A stretch of 10,026 nt of DNA from JARRQB01 sp965368585 (GTDB taxonomy: Bacteria; Pseudomonadota; Gammaproteobacteria; Chromatiales; Chromatiaceae): positions 1 to 10,026 of the forward strand of contig CBDUNM010000176.1 of assembly GCA_965368585.1 (NCBI GenBank), written 5' to 3'. A program made the translations under genes and the position numbers. Positions 6,827 through 10,026 of this stretch are shown here, in pieces (positions within the stretch are counted from its first letter, which is position 1; each line of letters opens with the position of its first letter). Below the pieces are notes generated by a model. It worked only from the letters and a program-made list of their open reading frames with translations. It was not told where the DNA came from and ran no database searches.

Positions 6827-6863
6827 ACTCTCCCGCTAAGAGCGGGTTGGGGTTAGGGGGGGC
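6827..6863 (+). repeat. Hairpin plus G-run element (dispersed-repeat-like, G-quadruplex motif)
   Basis: A perfect 6-bp hairpin CCCGCT/AGCGGG (6832-6837 and 6841-6846, loop AAG) runs directly into three G-runs at 6844-6846, 6849-6852 and 6856-6862, spaced by TT and TTA. Since the last run has seven G, four G3 tracts with short loops are available, meeting the usual G-quadruplex rule. The layout (CTCTCCC hairpin followed by GGGTTGGGGTTAGGG) resembles a repeat commonly seen between genes in many proteobacterial genomes. That resemblance is from general familiarity, not from a search. Only one copy is in this window. Confidence 0.45.
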
Positions 6864-6864
6864 T

Positions 6865-6893
6865 AAAAAAATCGACGGGCTGACTGCCGGTCG
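6865..6893 (-). terminator. Rho-independent terminator of the rpsO-pnp operon
   Basis: On the minus strand an 8-bp stem with one internal G:G mismatch (6886-6893 with 6873-6880, loop of five bases) is followed by one A and then seven T (6871-6865). It lies about 70 bases past the pnp stop and is the only U-run after the gene. Confidence 0.75.
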
Positions 6894-6896
6894 TTG

Positions 6897-6916
6897 CGTC
6901 GCGCGATGGCGCGACG
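6897..6916 (-). repeat. Stem-loop in the pnp 3' untranslated region
   Basis: CGTCGCGC and GCGCGACG (6897-6904 and 6909-6916) form a perfect 8-bp stem with a 4-base loop. No T-run follows. It sits between the GNRA-capped hairpin and the terminator, so it is probably an mRNA 3' structure. Confidence 0.55.
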
Positions 6917-6927
6917 TTGCGCACGCT

Positions 6928-6958
6928 CGGACAGCAGGGGCCTTGCGGCCCCTGTCCG
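6928..6958 (-). repeat. Stable GNRA-capped hairpin just after the pnp stop codon
   Basis: In the minus-strand transcript an 8-bp GC-rich stem (6947-6954 with 6935-6942) is closed by the loop GCAA, a GNRA tetraloop. Alternatively, a 7-bp outer stem CGGACAG/CTGTCCG (6952-6958 with 6928-6934) plus a 5-bp inner stem form around a 3-base bulge. It begins two bases after the pnp stop codon. Confidence 0.6.
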
Positions 6959-6960
6959 GG

Positions 6961-9063
6961 TCAAACCTCCGCCTGCTCCGAGGCCACGGCCTTCATGCTC
7001 AGTCGGATACGGCCCTGCTTGTCCACCTCCAGCACCTTTACTTTGACCACGTCGCCTTCGGACAGTTTGTCGCTGACTTTCTCGACGCGCTCGTCCGATA
7101 TTTGCGATATGTGCACCAGACCGTCCTTGCCCGGCAAGATGGTCACGAAAGCACCGAAATCCATCAGTTTGGCAACGCGACCCTCGTAGATCGTACCCAC
7201 CTCGACATCGGCCGTAATCAGCTCGACGCGCTTGCGCGCCTCTTCGCCGGCACGCCGGTCGACGGAGAAGATCTTGACCATGCCGTCGTCGGAAATATCG
7301 ATGGTGGCGCCGGTCTCTTCGGTGATGCCGCGAATGGTCACGCCGCCCTTGCCGATGACGTCGCGGATCTTATCCGGATCGATCTTGAACGACACGATGC
7401 GTGGCGCGTGTTCGGACATCTCGGTACGCGGGGTCGAGATCGCCTTGTTCATCTCCTGGAGGATATGCAACCGGGCCTCTTTGGCCTGGTCCAAAGCGAT
7501 CTGCATGATGTCGCGCGTGATGCCGTCGATCTTGATATCCATCTGCAGTGCGTTGATACCGCCGCTGGTACCGGCCACCTTGAAATCCATATCACCGAGG
7601 TGATCCTCGTCCCCCATGATGTCGGTCAACACCGCGAACCTGTCTTCCTCTTTGATCAAGCCCATCGCCACACCCGCGACGGGCGCCTTCAACGGCACGC
7701 CGGCGTCCATCAGCGACAGACTGGTGCCGCATACCGAGGCCATCGAGGAAGAACCGTTGGATTCGGTGATCTCCGATACGACACGAATCGAGTACGGGAA
7801 CTCACCGGGTTCCGGCATACAGGCCAGCACACCGCGCTTCGCCAGCCGCCCGTGACCGATCTCGCGCCGCTTGGGGGAGCCGACACGTCCCGTTTCGCCG
7901 ACGCAGTACGGCGGGAAGTTGTAATGCAGCATGAACGGTTCGCGCCGCTCGCCTTCCAGGGCATCGATGATCTGCGAATCCCTTTCCGTGCCCAGCGTGG
8001 TCACGACGATCGCCTGGGTTTCACCACGGGTGAACAGCGCCGACCCATGGGTGCGCGGTAAGACGCCGGTGCGCACCGCGATCGGGCGTACCGTGCGGGT
8101 GTCGCGTCCGTCGATACGCGGTTCGCCGTCGAGCACCCGCCCGCGTACGATCTTCTTCTTCAGCTTCTCGAGCGCGCCATAGACCTCGCCCTGATCCCAC
8201 TGCGGGTCGTCGCCGTCGCAAATCGCCGCGACGGCGCCGGCGACCACCTCATCGGCGCGCGCGTAGCGCTCCATTTTGTCGGCGATGGTGTAAGCCTCCC
8301 CCATCGCGGTTGCAGCGGCGTTCGCCACGGCCGCGGCCAGCTCCGCGTCTTCCGCGGGCGGTGTCCACGCCATGGGCGCCTTGCCGGCTTCGTCCTTGAG
8401 CTCGCGCACGGCATCGATCGCGACTTGCATTTGCTCGTGGCCGAACAACACCGCGCCCAGCATGATGTCTTCGCTCAGCTCACGAGCCTCGGATTCGACC
8501 ATCAGCACCGCGTTCGCCGTGCCGGCGACGATCAGGTCCAGATCGGTCTTGTCGCTGATCCCGGTCGACGGCGGATTGAGCAGGTACTGCCCGTCTTTGT
8601 AGCCCACGCGCGCCGCGCCGATGGGACCCTGGAACGGGGCGCCGGAGATCGCCAGTGCGGCCGACACGCCGATCATCGACGGAATCTCCGGATCGATGTC
8701 CGGATTCAGCGACTTGACCGTCACGATGACCTGGACCTCGTTCTTGAATCCCTTGGGGAACAGCGGCCGGATCGGGCGGTCGATGAGACGCGAGGTCAGG
8801 ATCTCTTTTTCGGACGGGCGACCTTCGCGCCGAAAAAAGCCGCCAGGAATACGTCCGGCGGCGTAGGTTTTTTCCTGATAATCGACAGTCAGGGGGAAAA
8901 AGTCTCGCCCCACGTCCGCGGTCTTCTTGGCGACGACGGTACACAACACCACCGTATCGCTCATATTGACCAGTACGGCACCGTCTGCTTGACGGGCGAT
9001 TTCGCCCGTTTCCATGACGACCGTATGATCGCCGAACTGAAAAGATTTGGTAATAGCTGTCAC
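6961..9063 (-). CDS. pnp: Polyribonucleotide nucleotidyltransferase (PNPase)
   Basis: The product is a 700-residue cytosolic phosphorolytic 3'-to-5' exoribonuclease, a trimer and core of the RNA degradosome in many Proteobacteria. Domains in order: first RNase PH-like domain (about 10-145, with FFRREGRPSEKE at 76-87), helical linker (about 240-305), second catalytic RNase PH-like domain (about 325-545), KH domain with its IGKGG loop at 570-574, and S1 domain (about 620-690, with FGAFV and GLVHISQI). Active-site residues are present in GDEDHLGDMDFK: Asp485, Asp491 and Lys495. The start is a GTG (9061-9063) with GAGGA 7 bases upstream. The C-terminus ends soon after S1, slightly shorter than in E. 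coli. The gene follows rpsO by only 30 bases, without an intervening terminator. Confidence 0.97.
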   Translation of the reverse strand: MTAITKSFQFGDHTVVMETGEIARQADGAVLVNMSDTVVLCTVVAKKTADVGRDFFPLTVDYQEKTYAAGRIPGGFFRREGRPSEKEILTSRLIDRPIRPLFPKGFKNEVQVIVTVKSLNPDIDPEIPSMIGVSAALAISGAPFQGPIGAARVGYKDGQYLLNPPSTGISDKTDLDLIVAGTANAVLMVESEARELSEDIMLGAVLFGHEQMQVAIDAVRELKDEAGKAPMAWTPPAEDAELAAAVANAAATAMGEAYTIADKMERYARADEVVAGAVAAICDGDDPQWDQGEVYGALEKLKKKIVRGRVLDGEPRIDGRDTRTVRPIAVRTGVLPRTHGSALFTRGETQAIVVTTLGTERDSQIIDALEGERREPFMLHYNFPPYCVGETGRVGSPKRREIGHGRLAKRGVLACMPEPGEFPYSIRVVSEITESNGSSSMASVCGTSLSLMDAGVPLKAPVAGVAMGLIKEEDRFAVLTDIMGDEDHLGDMDFKVAGTSGGINALQMDIKIDGITRDIMQIALDQAKEARLHILQEMNKAISTPRTEMSEHAPRIVSFKIDPDKIRDVIGKGGVTIRGITEETGATIDISDDGMVKIFSVDRRAGEEARKRVELITADVEVGTIYEGRVAKLMDFGAFVTILPGKDGLVHISQISDERVEKVSDKLSEGDVVKVKVLEVDKQGRIRLSMKAVASEQAEV

Positions 9064-9070
9064 TAGCGAT

Positions 9071-9075
9071 TCCTC
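9071..9075 (-). promoter_or_regulatory. Ribosome binding site of pnp (supports the GTG start)
   Basis: GAGGA on the minus strand ends 7 bases before the GTG at 9061-9063. It lies within the 30-base spacer after rpsO. Confidence 0.75.
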
Positions 9076-9093
9076 AAAGCCTGTTGAGCACGA

Positions 9094-9363
9094 TCAGCGG
9101 CGCAGGCCGAGACGCTGAATTAGATCGCGATAACGCTCGACGTTTTTAGCCTTCAGGTAATCGAGCAACTTTCTGCGTTGATTGACCAATCGAACCAGCC
9201 CCTGCCGGGAGTGGTGGTCCTTTTTGTGTTCCTGGAAATGGCCGGTAAGATCGTTAATGCGGGCCGTCAACAGGGCGACCTGTACCTCGGGTGAGCCCGT
9301 GTCGGTCGGCGCGCGGCGGTATTCCTCAACGATGGTCTGTTTCTGTTCGGTACTCATTGTCAT
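9094..9363 (-). CDS. rpsO: Ribosomal protein S15
   Basis: The product is an 89-residue small-subunit protein, the same length as in E. coli. S15 binds the central domain of 16S rRNA early in 30S assembly. Signature stretches are DTGSPEVQVALLTARI (21-36), HKKDHHSR (46-53), NQRRKLLDYL (61-70) and the terminal RLGLRR. The open frame extends 20 codons further upstream, but the ATG at 9361-9363 is chosen because AGGAG lies 8 bases before it and the length then matches the family. A second ATG two codons later (ATG ACA ATG) is a weaker option. In E. coli S15 represses its own translation by stabilising an mRNA pseudoknot; a comparable fold is possible here (see the leader entry). pnp follows in the same operon. 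Confidence 0.97.
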   Translation of the reverse strand: MTMSTEQKQTIVEEYRRAPTDTGSPEVQVALLTARINDLTGHFQEHKKDHHSRQGLVRLVNQRRKLLDYLKAKNVERYRDLIQRLGLRR

Positions 9364-9430
9364 TGCAGTTTCTCCTGCGTAAGCGGTCATGCGTGGTCTG
9401 GCCAACAATGAGTTCAGCAGCAAACCGACC
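9352..9430 (-). promoter_or_regulatory. Possible autoregulatory pseudoknot in the rpsO leader
   Basis: In the minus-strand mRNA a first stem can form between GGUCGG (9430-9425) and CCAGACC (9401-9395): six pairs with one bulged A. Its loop contains ACUCAUUGU (9413-9405), an exact 9-base complement of ACAAUGAGU (9360-9352), which is codons 2-4. Together these make an H-type pseudoknot enclosing the ribosome binding site and start codon. A further 4-bp hairpin GCAG/CUGC (9378-9375 with 9368-9365) holds part of the AGGAG. The pairing is seen by eye; regulation by S15 is inference from the E. coli case. Confidence 0.45.
9372..9376 (-). promoter_or_regulatory. Ribosome binding site deciding the rpsO start
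   Basis: AGGAG on the minus strand lies 8 bases before the ATG at 9361-9363. It sets the S15 length at 89 residues rather than the longer open frame. Confidence 0.75.
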
Positions 9431-9437
9431 GAATTGT

Positions 9438-9461
9438 AAAAAGACCCTCTTGTCGAGGGTC
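9438..9461 (-). terminator. Rho-independent terminator between truB and rpsO
   Basis: A perfect 7-bp stem GACCCTC/GAGGGTC (9455-9461 with 9443-9449, 5-base loop) is followed on the minus strand by five T (9442-9438). It lies about 75 bases past the truB stop and about 75 bases before the rpsO start. It should end the truB transcript, or act as an attenuator if the rpsO promoter lies upstream of it. Confidence 0.85.
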
Positions 9462-9511
9462 CGGGAGCCTGGCGGACTTAACCGTTCGAAGCGATAATTC
9501 GCAGGGGCGTA

Positions 9512-9540
9512 ATTCTCGCCTATTTGCCGGCGTTTGTCAG
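9512..9540 (-). promoter_or_regulatory. Candidate promoter for rpsO overlapping the truB stop
   Basis: On the minus strand CTGACA (9540-9535, 5 of 6 consensus) and GAGAAT (9517-9512, 4 of 6) are 17 bases apart. Position fits a separate rpsO promoter as in E. coli. However, transcripts from it would cross the terminator at 9438-9461, which makes the call uncertain. Confidence 0.25.
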
Positions 9541-10026
9541 CCTCCCAGCATCAAACGGCGCGGCGCAATCCGCCCGTCGTCCTCGACCTCGCCGATCCCG
9601 ATGAAATCATGCTCGGCTTCGTAGAGTCTCACCCAGCCCTGCGTGGGCGCCTTGGGCACCAGCACCGGTTGTCCTTTCTTCAGATAAAAGGCGGCATCGG
9701 CGGACAGGCGCACGGCCGGCCAATGCCCCAGCGCGGTATCGAGCGGCAGCAGCAGCGCGTCCAGCGCGGCGTTGCCCTGCTCGGCCGCCGTTTGCAGCGC
9801 CGCCATCCCGACCATGGCATTCTCGCCGTAAGGCCCCACGCCGGTGCGTCGCAGGCCGATCACATGCGCGCCGCAACCCAGGGCCTCACCCATGTCTTCG
9901 GCCAGCGTGCGGACATAGGTCCCTTTCGAACAGACCACGTCCAGTTCGAATTCCGGCAGCGCGAAATCAACCAGTTGCAGGGAATAAATCGTGATCTCGC
10001 GGGGCTCACGCTCGACCTCGATGCCC
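9537..10026 (-). CDS. truB: tRNA pseudouridine(55) synthase TruB, C-terminal part (5' end outside window)
   Basis: About 163 C-terminal residues are visible; the frame is open to the window edge. TruB converts uridine 55 in the T-loop of tRNAs to pseudouridine. The conserved block CSKGTYVRTLAEDMGEALGC followed by GAHVIGLRR is present, together with the C-terminal RNA-binding segment ending GIGEVEDDGRIAPRRLMLGG, which closely follows the E. coli protein. The catalytic aspartate lies in the missing N-terminal part. The gene is upstream of rpsO as in the nusA-infB-rbfA-truB-rpsO-pnp order of E. coli. The stop is at 9537-9539 and a terminator follows. Confidence 0.95.
   Translation of the reverse strand, partial: GIEVEREPREITIYSLQLVDFALPEFELDVVCSKGTYVRTLAEDMGEALGCGAHVIGLRRTGVGPYGENAMVGMAALQTAAEQGNAALDALLLPLDTALGHWPAVRLSADAAFYLKKGQPVLVPKAPTQGWVRLYEAEHDFIGIGEVEDDGRIAPRRLMLGG

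Noticed and set aside
6683..6840. Possible small gene or tRNA after the 93-residue gene
   Set aside because: The only plus-strand frame overlaps the upstream gene and is Arg-rich like a shadow. No tRNA cloverleaf could be found.
6847..8061. Plus-strand open frame (404 codons) opposite pnp
   Set aside because: It is a shadow of pnp and begins inside the G-run/terminator region.
9364..9423. Extended N-terminus for S15 from an upstream in-frame start
   Set aside because: The AGGAG position and the 89-residue family length both point to the ATG at 9361-9363. The extension overlaps the structured leader.

Overview
This 10-kb window looks like ordinary core chromosome from a GC-rich gammaproteobacterium. 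The gene order lptG-lptF <> pepA-holC is the classic gammaproteobacterial arrangement, and so is truB-rpsO-pnp. The protein sequences (PNPase, S15, LptF/LptG, PepA, chi subunit) are clearly of that class. The order or genus cannot be fixed from the window alone. No insertion sequence, prophage gene, CRISPR array, tRNA or rRNA was recognised.

Layout. (1) 1-709, minus: the N-terminal part of a membrane-anchored sensory protein with a large extracytoplasmic domain; its output domain lies outside the window. (2) 710-1096: a gene-free stretch with a hairpin, an AT-rich tract and a bidirectional terminator. (3) 1097-1462, minus: a small PilZ-domain (c-di-GMP-binding) protein, divergent from (4) 1610-2092, plus: an RDD-family membrane protein. 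(5) 2107-4267, minus: lptF-lptG, the two permease subunits of the lipopolysaccharide export ABC transporter, with a one-base gap and probable translational coupling. (6) 4447-6682, plus: pepA (leucyl aminopeptidase), holC (DNA polymerase III chi) and a 93-residue orphan helical protein in the place where valS often follows. (7) 6683-6960: a convergent intergenic region with a G-rich repeat-like element and three stacked 3'-UTR stem-loops for pnp. (8) 6961-10026, minus: truB (partial), rpsO and pnp, the RNA-modification / ribosome / RNA-decay cluster.

The protein-coding content is conventional. The most interesting signals are non-coding. The rpsO 5' leader can fold into an H-type pseudoknot around its own start codon, echoing the known S15 autoregulation of E. 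coli. The rpsO-pnp spacer is only 30 bp, too short for the terminator, promoter and RNase III hairpin known from E. coli. The lptF/pepA spacer contains a mirror-symmetric pair of promoter-like boxes usable on both strands. A telomere-like G-run element lies between orf93 and pnp. The sensor gene and the PilZ protein may both belong to a signalling locus, but the sensor's output domain is not visible.
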